From assembly GCA_029906195.1 (NCBI GenBank), contig JARWSJ010000003.1, positions 620,001 through 684,000 on the forward strand: a stretch of 64,000 bases of DNA, read 5' to 3'. Both the position numbers and the translations under genes were made by a program. A model generated the notes under the pieces. It was given only the letters and a program-made list of their open reading frames with translations, ran no database searches and was not told the DNA's origin. Positions within the stretch are counted from its first letter, which is position 1. The number at the start of each line of letters is the position of its first letter. Source of the DNA: Chitinophagaceae bacterium 26-R-25 (GTDB taxonomy: Bacteria; Bacteroidota; Bacteroidia; Chitinophagales; Chitinophagaceae). Positions 51,349 through 59,195 of this stretch are shown here, piece after piece.

Positions 51349-52386
51349 ATGACATTTTTAGTCGTCATTATAATCCTGGCACTGGTATTTGATTACATAA
51401 ACGGTTTTCATGATGCTGCCAACTCTATTGCCACGATCGTTTCTACTAAAGTTTTAACCCCTTTCCAGGCTGTATTGTGGGCCGCGTTCTTTAACTTCCT
51501 GGCCTTTTTTGTATCAAAATACATTATTGGAGAGTTTAAAATAGGTAATACTATAGCAAACTCGGTGCATGCAGACTTCATTAACCTCAAAGTAATATTT
51601 GCCGGTCTTGTAGCTGCTATTCTATGGAACCTGCTTACATGGTGGTTTGGTATTCCATCAAGCTCTTCACATACTTTGCTGGGCGGTTTTATGGGGGCGG
51701 CTGTGGCACATGCGAAAGCATTGCACGTGAACGGAGTAGATGTGATCAACTACGTAAAAGTGCTCCCTATTTTCCTGTTCATATTACTTGCCCCATTAAT
51801 TGGTATGATCATAGCGTTTATCATAACGGTGATCATTGTAAATATTTGCCGAAAAGTTGCACCGCACAAAGCCGAAAAATGGTTCAAACGCCTTCAGCTT
51901 GTTTCATCCGCATTGCTAAGCCTTGCGCACGGTGGCAACGATGCTCAGAAAGTAATGGGTATCATTGGCGCTGCGATCATTTTCTACGACAAAACACAAG
52001 GTATAAACCTGACTTTCAATGAATTTGTAAACCATTATATGTGGGTTCCGCTGGCAAGCTTTACGGCAATCGCCCTGGGAACAATGAGCGGTGGTTGGAA
52101 GATCATTAAAACAATGGGAACACGTATCACCAAAGTGAACTCATTGGAAGGTGTAAGTGCCGAAACTGCCGGTGCCATTACGTTGTACGTAACCGAGCAT
52201 TTGGGTATTCCTGTAAGTACCACGCATACCATCACCGGTGCGATCATTGGGGTGGGTGCCACAAAGCGTTTATCTGCCGTACGATGGGGGGTAACGATCA
52301 ACCTCCTCTGGGCCTGGATATTAACCATCCCCGTGAGTGCGATCATAGCAGCCGTCGTCTACTACATAACATCGATATTTATTTAA
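51349..52386 (+). CDS. pit: Inorganic phosphate transporter, PitA family
   Basis: This 345-residue inner-membrane protein has two halves, each with the PHO4/PiT signature: DYINGFHDAANSIATIVSTKVLTPFQA near the N-terminus and LLSLAHGGNDAQKVMGIIGAAI in the second half. It also has WWFGIPSSSSHTLLGGFMGAA and HLGIPVSTTHTITGAIIGVGATKR. It imports phosphate with a cation. The DUF47 partner upstream supports the assignment. A good terminator follows. Confidence 0.95.
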   Translation: MTFLVVIIILALVFDYINGFHDAANSIATIVSTKVLTPFQAVLWAAFFNFLAFFVSKYIIGEFKIGNTIANSVHADFINLKVIFAGLVAAILWNLLTWWFGIPSSSSHTLLGGFMGAAVAHAKALHVNGVDVINYVKVLPIFLFILLAPLIGMIIAFIITVIIVNICRKVAPHKAEKWFKRLQLVSSALLSLAHGGNDAQKVMGIIGAAIIFYDKTQGINLTFNEFVNHYMWVPLASFTAIALGTMSGGWKIIKTMGTRITKVNSLEGVSAETAGAITLYVTEHLGIPVSTTHTITGAIIGVGATKRLSAVRWGVTINLLWAWILTIPVSAIIAAVVYYITSIFI

Positions 52387-52393
52387 ATAAAAG

Positions 52394-52419
52394 AACCCTG
52401 GCAATCGCCGGGGTTTTTT
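52394..52419 (+). terminator. Rho-independent terminator after pit
   Basis: AACCCTGGC and GCCGGGGTT pair (one T-G pair) around AATC, followed by a T run. Confidence 0.88.
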
Positions 52420-52422
52420 ATT

Positions 52423-52520
52423 AGCTGAATAACTGAATAACCGAATAACTGAATGGTTGAAAGTCGACGAGACTGATTGAATATAAACATTCAGTTATTC
52501 AGTTATTCAGTTATTCGGCT
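52423..52520. repeat. Family D palindromic repeat, copy 1
   Basis: The left arm (52423-52454) and right arm (52489-52520) are inverted copies (30 of 32 matches) made of the eight-base unit AACTGAAT. It starts directly after the pit terminator and ends 34 bp before the J-domain gene. Confidence 0.9.
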
Positions 52521-52554
52521 TGTTGCTTTACTTTGTGTTCAGAAGAAATGTACA

Positions 52555-53661
52555 ATGCAAAAGAGTTTAGTCATTAAAGGGAGCCACGCCCAGATAAGCA
52601 AAGCACAACAAGCTTTCAATGGTCTGATTAAGAAAATTGAAAGGCTCCAACATACTATTCAGCAGAATACGCAGCTTTTAGATGAAAAGATGAGGTTTTA
52701 TTATAGTGAAATGTTGAGCCAGGAAAGAGAATTGCTCGAGGCGAAAAAGGAAATTGTAAGAGAGCTGTATAAGGCATTTACGGACAAAACATACAAAGGA
52801 AGAGAAAGGACTTTATTGAAAAGCATTATTACCAGTCACCTGGAAGATATAATGGAAGAAGAAGAGCTGGATGAAGAAATACAAAAGATATTCCGCGGAG
52901 TGAAAAAAATGGATTACCAGGAAATGAAGACGAGAGATTTTGAAATGGAAAAGGAGAAGCTGGAACAGGTTTTTAGTATGTATGGTTTCGATGTGAACAC
53001 TGAAGCCTTCAGGTCTGCTAAATCAAAAGATGATCTGCTGAAAGAATCCTTCAAAATGATGGAGGAGCTTGAAAGGAAAGCAGAGGAACGGAAAAACGAA
53101 AAGCAAGCGGGCAAAAAAACTAAAAAGCAGCTTGCAAAGGAAGTGAACGAACAGCAGAGAGATGAGCTGCGCGGTAAAAATATTGGCAGGGTATACAAAC
53201 AGCTGGCAAAAATATTTCATCCGGATCTGGAACCAGATGCTGCTAAAAAGGTAGTAAAGGAAGAACTGATGAAGCAGTTGACCATCGCTTATGAAAGCAA
53301 GGACCTTCATACATTGTTAAGACTGGAATTAGAATATATCTATAAAGAAGAAAACGATACTGCAAACCTTTCCGAAGAGAAGCTGAAAATTTATAATGAA
53401 GTATTGAAGGAGCAGGTTGCTGAGCTGGAAAGTGAATTACACATGCTGCCTATGCATCCGCAATATTCAGCGCTGCAGGCATTTGTAAAGAAACCGCAAG
53501 ACGTAGTAGAGTTGGATTTACCTAGCAAAAAAATTCTGCGCGACAGCATGCTTCGCAAAATGAAAAAAGCCATTGAAAAGCTAAGAGGTACTGCCAGCGA
53601 GGCTGCGGAGGAGATACAAATAATTTTGAAACAGTTTGAGGGGCGTGAGGAAACTGAATAA
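52555..53661 (+). CDS. Coiled-coil protein with internal J-like domain
   Basis: This 368-residue, highly charged protein (Lys/Glu-rich) is mostly predicted coiled coil. At about 207-260 it has a J-domain-like stretch, IGRVYKQLAKIFHPDLEPD, with the H-P-D triplet at 222-224. A helix with Q-L-T-I-A-Y-E-S-K-D-L-H-T-L-L follows, in place of the usual A-Y-x-x-L. J-domains recruit Hsp70 through H-P-D. There is no signal peptide. The start at 52555 was chosen because the upstream frame is family D repeat. The last codons and the TAA stop lie in the left arm of another family D repeat. The client is unknown. Confidence 0.8.
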   Translation: MQKSLVIKGSHAQISKAQQAFNGLIKKIERLQHTIQQNTQLLDEKMRFYYSEMLSQERELLEAKKEIVRELYKAFTDKTYKGRERTLLKSIITSHLEDIMEEEELDEEIQKIFRGVKKMDYQEMKTRDFEMEKEKLEQVFSMYGFDVNTEAFRSAKSKDDLLKESFKMMEELERKAEERKNEKQAGKKTKKQLAKEVNEQQRDELRGKNIGRVYKQLAKIFHPDLEPDAAKKVVKEELMKQLTIAYESKDLHTLLRLELEYIYKEENDTANLSEEKLKIYNEVLKEQVAELESELHMLPMHPQYSALQAFVKKPQDVVELDLPSKKILRDSMLRKMKKAIEKLRGTASEAAEEIQIILKQFEGREETE

Positions 53662-53886
53662 CTGAGTAACTGAATGTTCCGCTCTGCAAGGCTTGTAGCC
53701 TTGCTGCACTATTCCATCGTCTTTGACGATAACAGTATTGCCAGAGGCAATAAAATAAAACTGCAAGGCTACAAGCCTTGCAGAGCGATAAACTGAATAA
53801 CTGAGTAACTGAATAACTGAATGTTTAAACTCGAAGATGATCTTCGACATTCGAACACTCAGTTATTCAGTTATTCAGTTATTCAG
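53651..53886. repeat. Family D palindrome, copy 2, interrupted by a family C element
   Basis: The eight-base units (AACTGAAT, AACTGAGT) start at 53651 inside the end of the J-domain gene. A family C element occupies 53681-53786. The D arm restarts at 53790, giving an exact 25-bp direct repeat (53651-53675 and 53790-53814). The right arm ends at about 53886. An inner hairpin (TCGAAGATGATCTTCGA) occupies the D loop. Confidence 0.9.
53681..53786. repeat. Family C four-hairpin element, copy 2
   Basis: This 106-bp element has hairpins GCAAGGC/GCCTTGC, ATCGTC/GACGAT, ATTGCC/GGCAAT and GCAAGGC/GCCTTGC. Its first and last 24 bp are perfect inverted repeats of each other, so each end can fold alone or pair with the other end. 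In copy 1 the ends no longer match each other, but the local hairpins are kept. Confidence 0.92.
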
Positions 53887-53912
53887 CTTGTGTATATAGG
53901 GCAACTGTAATT

Positions 53913-55175
53913 TTACTTTTTCCTGTTAGAGAAGAGATAACCCACACGAAGCTGCTGGCAGCTATATTTATCTGAAAAGCCCGCATAGTTTTCAGTTAAT
54001 CTTCCAACGTTCCAGTTGTTCACAAATGAAAATTCTAACCGGCTATTCAATACGCAGCCAACACGGCCACCTATTGACATTGTAGTGCCTCTAAATTCAT
54101 GAGAGTCCATCCCTGTTGGAGAGCCCGTTTCTCCATATTTGACATAGTAGTTGATTTCGGGGTAATAGGAAAAATTAAGTCCACCGCCAACACCAATGAA
54201 GAACTTAAATGATTCGGTGTTGTACAAATTGCTCAACATAGACAGGCTTAAGCCAATCGTATTCCTTTTCAATTCATAAAATTGTTCCCACGTATCGCTT
54301 CTTTTATTAGTGCCGTGGAGCCTGTCCTGGTAAAAAGAAAGCTCAGGCCTTAGCATCACTTTGCCAATGGCCGGTTTTATGAATTGATCAAGACCAACGG
54401 TGAAAGCGGGTGTTAAGGAGCTTGAAAATTTTATCGACGACAAATCATCAAATCCCGTGAATCTGAAGGATGATCTGCTTGCACCCACGGAAAAAAAGAA
54501 ACGGCTTTTTTTATAATTGTCTGCTTTTTCAAATGCGATCTCATTTCCGCCATTGATCGTTTCCACTATTTTAGCCAGGTCTCTTTGGGTATATTTGCTT
54601 CTTCCGTTAAGAGTGTACAGCTTATCGTTAACCACATTGTTTTGAATTGCATATTGAATCAACTGACCCTGGAAAATATTGTCTTCTTTAACCCGGGAGC
54701 CATCCTCAGTATCAATACTAACATGGTAAATTAATTCCGTTGGCGCGGGGTCGTCCTTGCCTTTAATGTAAAAACGGAGCTTTAGTTTGTCTTTATAACT
54801 GTACAGCTGAATATATTTACCAGCCGTCACCATGCGAAGAAACACAGTGTCTGTTCTTTTGCTCGGGTCCACTCCCACATGCAGCCTGGAGAATTCAGTC
54901 TCATCCATACTGATGCTGCACACCCACCTTGAAAAGTACTCATAGCCTTCAATTTCAAAGTACTTGAGGTCGTGCACGCTATATGTCTGGAAGTCGTTGT
55001 CCTCTAAACTCTTTTTAAATCTTATATCAACAGGGTTTTTTTCCTGCTCAACATAATCAATGTATCCCCTGATGGTGTCGGAGGAGTTTGTAACGATAAA
55101 TGCTTTTTCAAACCTTTTCTGGGCAATGCCGGAAAGAGAAAGCAGGAGGATGCCTGCAAATAGAATAGGCTTCAT
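53913..55175 (-). CDS. Hypothetical secreted protein with outer-membrane barrel-like C-terminus
   Basis: This 420-residue protein has a signal peptide (KPILFAGILLLSLSGIAQ). The N-terminal half (about 20-215) has FIVTNSSDTIRGYIDYVEQEKNPVDIRFK, a pattern seen in many Bacteroidota proteins whose role I do not know. The C-terminal half (about 225-420) alternates hydrophobic and polar residues (FFFSVGASRSSFRFTGF, FFIGVGGGLNFSYYP, LRVGYLF), as in small outer-membrane barrels. The ATG at 55175 is preferred to a TTG three codons upstream. It is a single gene with no informative neighbours. Confidence 0.75.
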   Translation of the reverse strand: MKPILFAGILLLSLSGIAQKRFEKAFIVTNSSDTIRGYIDYVEQEKNPVDIRFKKSLEDNDFQTYSVHDLKYFEIEGYEYFSRWVCSISMDETEFSRLHVGVDPSKRTDTVFLRMVTAGKYIQLYSYKDKLKLRFYIKGKDDPAPTELIYHVSIDTEDGSRVKEDNIFQGQLIQYAIQNNVVNDKLYTLNGRSKYTQRDLAKIVETINGGNEIAFEKADNYKKSRFFFSVGASRSSFRFTGFDDLSSIKFSSSLTPAFTVGLDQFIKPAIGKVMLRPELSFYQDRLHGTNKRSDTWEQFYELKRNTIGLSLSMLSNLYNTESFKFFIGVGGGLNFSYYPEINYYVKYGETGSPTGMDSHEFRGTTMSIGGRVGCVLNSRLEFSFVNNWNVGRLTENYAGFSDKYSCQQLRVGYLFSNRKK

Positions 55176-55899
55176 ATAGGTCAAGTCGGTTTAGAGTTTC
55201 GAACTAATAGGGTGAAAATTTTGCGGCCAAAAGTAGGGAATTTTATTAGGATGTTAATGATTATAAAAGACAAACCCGATTAGGGCAGAGTTGGGGTGGG
55301 CAATGTTCTGGTAGTTATCCGCCGTGTGTTTGCGGCAGATTCGGAGAAATGTTTGTTGTATTAAGGCTGCAGGTTTATGCTTTAGGGCCGAACTTATATA
55401 ATTCTTTTCCATATTGATAAGCGCAGTTGAACAATTAGTTAGTATTGCGCCCAATACTTTATCAACATTAGAATGAGTACCACTGATCATGGTTACGGAG
55501 CGTAACGTTACGTTGAGAATCACGTTCCGTAATTGAAAATACTCCTCCCTTCCTACAGCGGATATATTTTATGGGCGCGACTGCTGATGCCGTACGTTAA
55601 TTCCGGTGGGCAATCTTAAATATGCTAAATGCCTAACGCTTAACGCTCAACGCGGGGAGCCGCTGCGTTAGGCCTTAAGCGTTAGGCGTTTAACACTACT
55701 CTTTTCCGATATTTCACGGTTATTAATAAATTTTTCTCATTTTTGTTATACTCAACTATCCATTAAACATTATTAACCGGGCATTTTATGCCTTTTTCTT
55801 AAAATTATCAAATGAAATGAGCCATAAGCATCATATACATTCAAACCAATGATTGTTTTGGCGAATTCCATCTGGCAAAAAATAAAAAAAGATTATCAG
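55176..55899. other. Longest gene-free stretch (724 bp)
   Basis: This region lies between two divergent genes. I see no supported gene; an 89-codon minus-strand frame at 55254-55523 looks accidental. A family N palindrome is at 55630-55694. The sequence just before rfbA is AT-rich and should hold its promoter. Confidence 0.5.
55630..55694. repeat. Family N palindromic repeat
   Basis: The left arm (55630-55653, heptamers CCTAACG, CTTAACG, CTCAACG) and right arm (55665-55694, heptamers GCGTTAG, GCCTTAA, GCGTTAG, GCGTTTA) are inverted copies around an 11-nt loop. Confidence 0.88.
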
Positions 55900-56763
55900 A
55901 TGAAAGGAATTATCCTGGCCGGAGGTTCTGGCACAAGATTGCACCCGATCACTTACGCGATTAGCAAGCAAATAATGCCGGTGTATGACAAACCGATGAT
56001 CTACTATCCGCTTTCTACTTTAATGTTGGCTGGTATAAACGAAATACTGATCATTTCTACTCCCCATGATTTACCAATGTTTAAAAGGCTTTTTGGCGAT
56101 GGAAGCAGCTGGGGATTAAAGCTTTCCTATGCAGAGCAGGCGGTTCCCAACGGGCTGGCACAGGCTTTTGTAATAGGAGAGGAATTTATTGGCAAAGATC
56201 CTGTAGCGCTCGTTTTGGGCGACAATATATTTTACGGAAGCGGTCTTGGCAAAATGCTGGCCAATAACACAACTCCCGATGGCGGCATCGTGTACGCTTA
56301 CCAGGTGAGCGATCCTGAAAGATACGGTGTGGTTGAGTTTGACGCAGCCATGAATGCGATTTCAATCGAAGAAAAACCCAAAGCTCCCAAGAGCAGTTAT
56401 GCTGTTCCGGGCTTATATTTTTATGACAACAGCGTGGTTGAAATTGCAAAGAGCCTTGAACCAAGCCCACGCGGAGAGTACGAGATCACAGATGTAAACA
56501 AAGAGTACCTGCGCAGAAAAAAACTAAAAGTTTCCATTCTTGACCGCGGTACTGCCTGGCTGGATACCGGTACATTCGATTCGCTGATGCAGGCATCGCA
56601 GTTTGTGCAGGTAATAGAGCAGAGACAAGGCATTAAAATAGCCTGTATTGAAGAGATCGCTTACCGCAAAGGATTTATTTCAAAAGAAAAATTGATAGAA
56701 TTGGCTACACCATTATTAAAAAGCGGTTATGGCCAATATTTGATGCAATTGGTTGCCTCTTAA
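55900..56763 (+). CDS. rfbA: Glucose-1-phosphate thymidylyltransferase
   Basis: This 287-residue protein makes dTDP-glucose from dTTP and glucose 1-phosphate, the first step toward dTDP-rhamnose and other deoxysugars. It starts [37 protein letters not shown], the nucleotidyltransferase signature. It continues with [18 protein letters not shown] and [24 protein letters not shown], and ends with [18 protein letters not shown]. The ATG at 55900 was chosen for family length. rfbB, rfbC and rfbD are not in the window. galE follows after 71 bp. Confidence 0.95.
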   Translation: MKGIILAGGSGTRLHPITYAISKQIMPVYDKPMIYYPLSTLMLAGINEILIISTPHDLPMFKRLFGDGSSWGLKLSYAEQAVPNGLAQAFVIGEEFIGKDPVALVLGDNIFYGSGLGKMLANNTTPDGGIVYAYQVSDPERYGVVEFDAAMNAISIEEKPKAPKSSYAVPGLYFYDNSVVEIAKSLEPSPRGEYEITDVNKEYLRRKKLKVSILDRGTAWLDTGTFDSLMQASQFVQVIEQRQGIKIACIEEIAYRKGFISKEKLIELATPLLKSGYGQYLMQLVAS

Positions 56764-56768
56764 AAACC

Positions 56769-56776
56769 TATCTTTG
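56769..56776 (+). promoter_or_regulatory. Possible -7 element (TATCTTTG) before galE
   Basis: TATCTTTG fits TAnnTTTG and lies 58 bp before the galE ATG, in the rfbA-galE gap. No -33 element with normal spacing is seen. Confidence 0.35.
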
Positions 56777-56834
56777 ATAGACAACATTACTAATCGAAAA
56801 CACAAAGTTTAGCCCAAAAATAATTATCTGCAAC

Positions 56835-57890
56835 ATGAAAAAAATCTTAGTCACCGGAGGCGTGGGGTATATTGGTTCGCATACATTGGTTGATTTGATA
56901 GAAAACGGATACGATGTAATATCAGTTGACAATAATTCACGCTCCAACCCCCGGATTTTGGAGGGTGTGGAAAAGATAACCGGTAAAAAAGTAAAGAACT
57001 ACAAAGTTGATCTTTGTAACTACGACGACACTTATGCGATTTTCCAGGAGAACGATGACATTGTCGGAATCATACATTTTGCAGCATACAAAGCAGTAGG
57101 TGAATCGGTGGAGCAGCCGCTCATGTATTTTGAAAACAACATGGTCTCCCTGATCAATCTCCTGAAATGTGTAAAAGAATTTGAAATACCATATTTCGTT
57201 TTCTCTTCTTCCTGCACTGTTTACGGAAACCCGGATGTAATACCGGTTACAGAGAGCACGCCATTAAAACATGCTGAATCTCCTTACGGACTTACAAAGC
57301 AAATGGGCGAGCAGATCATTACAGAATTTTCAAAAGCCAATCCTACTCAATGTATTTTGTTAAGATACTTTAATCCGGTAGGTGCGCATCCTTCCATATT
57401 AATCGGCGAATTGCCTATCGGCAGACCTGCCAATCTTGTGCCTGCCATTACGCAAACAGCCATTGGCAAATTGCCGCAAATGAAAGTTTTCGGTGATGAT
57501 TATCCAACAAGAGACGGCTCTTGCCTGCGTGACTATATTCACGTAAGTGATATTTCACATGCACACACGCTGGCAGTACAATTTTTGATCGATTCTAAAA
57601 CAACCAAACGCTGTGAAATTTTTAATCTTGGCAGTGGTAATGGGGTTACTGTACTGGAGGCCATTAAATCGTTCGAGAAAGTAAGTGGCGTAAAATTAAA
57701 CTACGCAATCGGTCCACGCAGAGCGGGCGATGTAGTGGCAATTTACGCGAACAACTCATATGCTGTAAAACAACTGGGTTGGGACTTAAAATACACACTT
57801 GACGACATGATGGACACGGCATGGAAATGGGAAGTGAAGCTGAAAGAAGACGAGAAGTTGTATAAAGTGCAGAACTCAGAGTTGAACTAA
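56835..57890 (+). CDS. galE: UDP-glucose 4-epimerase
   Basis: This 351-residue short-chain dehydrogenase-type epimerase starts KILVTGGVGYIGSHTLVDLIENGYDVISVDN (G-x2-G-x2-G). It has GIIHFAAYKAVGESVEQPLMYFENN and FVFSSSCTVYGNP. The catalytic Y-x3-K occurs in SPYGLTKQMGEQI. Later stretches are RYFNPVGAHPS and GDDYPTRDGSCLRDYIHVSDISHAH, typical of GalE. It interconverts UDP-glucose and UDP-galactose for surface polysaccharides, consistent with the rfbA neighbour. Confidence 0.95.
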   Translation: MKKILVTGGVGYIGSHTLVDLIENGYDVISVDNNSRSNPRILEGVEKITGKKVKNYKVDLCNYDDTYAIFQENDDIVGIIHFAAYKAVGESVEQPLMYFENNMVSLINLLKCVKEFEIPYFVFSSSCTVYGNPDVIPVTESTPLKHAESPYGLTKQMGEQIITEFSKANPTQCILLRYFNPVGAHPSILIGELPIGRPANLVPAITQTAIGKLPQMKVFGDDYPTRDGSCLRDYIHVSDISHAHTLAVQFLIDSKTTKRCEIFNLGSGNGVTVLEAIKSFEKVSGVKLNYAIGPRRAGDVVAIYANNSYAVKQLGWDLKYTLDDMMDTAWKWEVKLKEDEKLYKVQNSELN

Positions 57891-57893
57891 CAA

Positions 57894-58000
57894 GGAACGC
57901 AGATTGTTATGATCTTCATGATTTATTATGATTTTATAAACAGGTTTGACCTTTATATAAAATCATGATAAATCGTGACAATCTTGAAAATCTGCGTTCT
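57894..58000. repeat. Family A palindromic repeat, copy 3
   Basis: Arms at 57894-57938 and 57955-58000 are about 45 bp each and inverted, with a short 16-nt spacer. The left arm starts GGAACGCAGATTGTTATGAT and the right arm ends CTTGAAAATCTGCGTTCT. It begins 4 bp after the galE stop and ends 24 bp before the transketolase start. Confidence 0.88.
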
Positions 58001-58024
58001 ACTTCATACTTAAAATCATCGTTT

Positions 58025-58978
58025 ATGCTTAAAGACATCCAGGTAACCGGAAAAAAAGACACACGAAGCGGCTTTGGTGATGGCATCGTAGAAGTTGCCC
58101 GCAAAAACAGTAATGTAGTGGCTTTAACAGCCGATCTTGCCGGATCGCTCAAGCTAAACCAATTTATTAAGGAATTTCCGGAAAGATTCTTCCAATGCGG
58201 AATTGCAGAGGCCAACATGATTGGTATCGGCGCGGGTTTAACCATTGGAGGCAAAATTCCTTATACCACCACATTCGCAAATTTCTCCACCGGACGTGTG
58301 TATGATCAGATACGCCAGTCCGTAGCTTATTCCAATAAGAACGTAAAAATTTGTGCATCACATGCCGGCCTTACGCTTGGAGAAGATGGTGCTACACACC
58401 AGATACTCGAAGATATAGGCATGATGAAAATGATGCCGGGCATGACAGTGATTGTTCCTTGTGACTACAGCCAGACAAAGGCAGCAACCATTGCCATTGC
58501 TGACTATGTGGGTCCGGTTTATCTGCGGTTTGGAAGACCTGTTTGGCCAATTTTCACCAACGAATCAGATTTCGTTTTAGGGAAGGCGCAAATATTTTCT
58601 GAAGGAACAGACGTGAGCATCTTCGCTTGCGGACACCTTGTTTGGAAGGCCATTGAAGCTGGAAAAATTTTACAGGAAAAAGGTGTGAGCGTGGAAGTGA
58701 TCAACATTCACACGATCAAGCCGATCGATGAAGAAGCAATCGTAAAATCCATTAAGAAAACAAAATGCGCAGTAACTGCGGAAGAGCATAATATTTTTGG
58801 TGGCCTTGGCGACAGTGTTGCGCATGTTGCGTCGAAAAATTTCCCTATTCCGATTGAATATGTTGGCACAAAAGATACTTTCGGCGAAAGCGGTACACCG
58901 GAACAACTTCTTGCAAAATACGGCCTCGATACTCCCGACATCGTAGCCGCAGCAGAACGCGTAATGAAAAGAAAATAG
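58025..58978 (+). CDS. Transketolase, C-terminal subunit (split form)
   Basis: This 317-residue protein corresponds to the pyrimidine-binding and C-terminal domains of a two-part transketolase. It has SGFGDGIVEVARKNSNVVALTADLAGS, then FQCGIAEANMIGIGAGLTIGGKIPYTTTFANFSTGRVYDQIR with the catalytic Glu in G-I-A-E-A-N. It goes on to CASHAGLTLGEDGATHQILEDIGMMKMMPGMTVIVPCDY and EEHNIFGGLGDSV. The thiamine-diphosphate (N-terminal) half, normally the adjacent upstream gene, is not within the window; a family A repeat and galE lie upstream. The start at 58025 (MLKDIQVTG) is used because the upstream frame is repeat DNA. Confidence 0.92.
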   Translation: MLKDIQVTGKKDTRSGFGDGIVEVARKNSNVVALTADLAGSLKLNQFIKEFPERFFQCGIAEANMIGIGAGLTIGGKIPYTTTFANFSTGRVYDQIRQSVAYSNKNVKICASHAGLTLGEDGATHQILEDIGMMKMMPGMTVIVPCDYSQTKAATIAIADYVGPVYLRFGRPVWPIFTNESDFVLGKAQIFSEGTDVSIFACGHLVWKAIEAGKILQEKGVSVEVINIHTIKPIDEEAIVKSIKKTKCAVTAEEHNIFGGLGDSVAHVASKNFPIPIEYVGTKDTFGESGTPEQLLAKYGLDTPDIVAAAERVMKRK

Positions 58979-59001
58979 CACTCGTTTACTTTATAGCAAT
59001 G

Positions 59002-59025
59002 ACCCGTCGTATCGACGGGTTTTTT
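59002..59025 (+). terminator. Rho-independent terminator
   Basis: ACCCGTCG and CGACGGGT form a perfect 8-bp stem around a 3-nt loop, followed by five T. It ends the transketolase gene. Confidence 0.9.
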
Positions 59026-59140
59026 GTGCTATGGCGTTATTATTTGATTACTGTGACCGGAGAAACTATATGATTGGAAGTTTGTTGTTGTTTTCATACG
59101 AAAGAAAGTATAAACTTTGCCAGATATTTGAATCGGACCC

Positions 59141-59179
59141 ATCCCTGTAAATTAGTCTAACCTGTGTCATCTGTGAGCC
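59141..59179. repeat. Family O repeat, copy 2
   Basis: This is a diverged copy of the element at 27989-28025, with CCTGTAAATTAGTCTAACCT and CTGTGTCATCTGTGAGCC. It lies 17 bp before the GH43 start codon. Confidence 0.55.
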
Positions 59180-59195
59180 ATAAAAAACATAAGTT

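Noticed and set aside
52423-53886. Tandem AACTGAAT arrays as a possible CRISPR
   Set aside because: Units are eight bases with no unique spacers and the arrays are inverted copies; no cas genes nearby.
55254-55523. 89-codon minus-strand frame in the large gap before rfbA
   Set aside because: No signal peptide, domain or promoter; composition resembles non-coding DNA, and it lies in a repeat-containing intergenic region.
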